In this document: piece after piece, positions 23,641-24,208 of the stretch
Numbering within the stretch: the first letter of the stretch is position 1
Layout: every line of letters begins with the position of its first letter
Virus record (IMG/VR): IMGVR_UViG_3300022927_000116
Location: 1 to 24,208 of that record
Reading direction: 5' to 3' (one strand)
Length of the DNA: 24,208 nucleotides
Source of the DNA: a virus
Made by a program: the position numbers and the translations under genes
Notes under the pieces: model-generated
What the model was told of the DNA's origin: nothing
The model's input: the letters and a program-made list of their open reading frames with translations, nothing else
The model's database searches: none

Positions 23641-24207
23641 CTATGCACTCATTGGTGATTTAGTACGGGGCTCTTTTAACATATACTCAAGCCTGTCCCT
23701 CCAAGATGATTCGCGGACAACGGGCGCTTGGAATGTAGCGAACTCCGTCATCATAAGACCTAGCCACGCCAACGCATCAACTTGGTCATCGTGTACACCA
23801 TTGGGGAATCGTAACATTTCTGCCACTAGGGGGCCAGTAAACATCTCGTTCCTCGGGAAATACACCATGCCCTGCTGCATGCGCCCTTGGATAGCGCGTG
23901 CTCGAGCCTCTTTATCTCTACGTCCTGTCTTCAAGTCCTTGAAGTAGGCTTCGTATAGCCCCCGCTCCCTAACGCGTTTCTCTAGGAACGGACCAAGGGC
24001 CATCTCTATGTGCCCTTTCTCGATGCCAATTATCGACGGTCTCCATACCTCGTACAAGTCCAGAATCTGCTCTACCAGCTCAAAGCCGTCAAAGCGCCCT
24101 CTGATCACATCCATGACGAATATCCTATCGTACTCGTCCACGCCCACGACCATCCCAACGGAATAGTCATTCCTGTCCTTTTTACCGATGGCCAAGTCCC
24201 ACGCACA
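23641..24207 (-). CDS. Terminase large subunit, C-terminal nuclease part (5' end cut by window)
   Basis: The frame is open from the right window edge to TAG at 23641, so the ATPase half lies outside. The visible 188 residues start CAWDLAIGKKDRNDYSVGMV, the first strand of the RNase H-like nuclease with its catalytic Asp (WDLA). The second acidic residue is Glu in IIGIEKGHIE and the third site is HDDQVDALAWLG, as in TerL proteins that cut concatemeric DNA during packaging. A TTG at 24195 is an internal codon, not the start. The C-terminus (LEYMLKEPRTKSPMSA) is short. It is immediately followed by the portal gene. Confidence 0.95.
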   Translation of the reverse strand, partial: CAWDLAIGKKDRNDYSVGMVVGVDEYDRIFVMDVIRGRFDGFELVEQILDLYEVWRPSIIGIEKGHIEMALGPFLEKRVRERGLYEAYFKDLKTGRRDKEARARAIQGRMQQGMVYFPRNEMFTGPLVAEMLRFPNGVHDDQVDALAWLGLMMTEFATFQAPVVRESSWRDRLEYMLKEPRTKSPMSA

Positions 24208-24208
24208 G

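Noticed and set aside
1-24208. Search for defence systems, CRISPR arrays, retrons, insertion sequences or integrase
   Set aside because: No such genes or repeat-spacer pattern were seen; all space is taken by phage structural and lysis genes apart from the short gaps described.

Overview
The window is a contiguous late (virion structural and lysis) module of a tailed double-stranded DNA phage or prophage. Every convincing gene reads on the minus strand, so transcription runs from high to low coordinates. The features that identify it are a large terminase nuclease domain with the usual D/E/DD acidic residues, a P22-type portal of 716 residues, an acidic scaffold-like protein, a major capsid protein of the N4-gp56 family, and a set of four T7-like internal (ejection) virion proteins. 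There are also an M15 peptidase endolysin and a 1594-residue tail fibre ending in a self-cleaving S74 chaperone. No sheath, tail tube or tape-measure protein of the long-tailed type is visible, so a podovirus-like (short-tailed) particle is inferred. Several small proteins resemble ones I associate with marine phages, so a marine bacterial host is likely. The host cannot be named from this window.

Layout in transcription order: terL 3' part (24207-23641), portal (23638-21488), scaffold (21478-20501), a 95-aa basic protein (20488-20201) and a 34-aa four-cysteine protein (20188-20084). A 255-nt non-coding, hairpin-rich segment (20083-19829) follows, then the major capsid protein (19828-18683), a UUCG-loop terminator (18675-18646), a 125-aa head-associated protein and a DUF6682-type adaptor. 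Next come a second connector-like protein, a GNAT-like protein, the four internal virion proteins (16458-7515; the largest carries an HELGH zinc-peptidase motif) and the M15 endolysin. After a 56-nt spacer (7160-7105) lies the host-recognition cassette: a BppU-like protein, a 402-aa protein built from about fifteen 18-19-residue repeats, a 149-aa structural protein, the giant tail fibre, and a small conserved protein cut by the left edge. Genes are tightly packed, with TAATG or few-base junctions and Shine-Dalgarno sequences inside the preceding gene. No tRNA, insertion sequence, CRISPR array or integrase was seen.

How it works together (established for the families, inferred here): terminase and portal package DNA into a procapsid built from scaffold and capsid protein. 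The adaptors close the portal and dock the tail. The internal proteins are ejected to carry DNA through the cell envelope, and the fibre cassette binds the host. The most unusual points are a dense array of small hairpins before the capsid gene, an 18-bp motif shared by the only two sizeable intergenic gaps, a metalloprotease motif inside the largest ejection protein, and the strict K-x3-D-x5-D repeat protein in the tail cassette.
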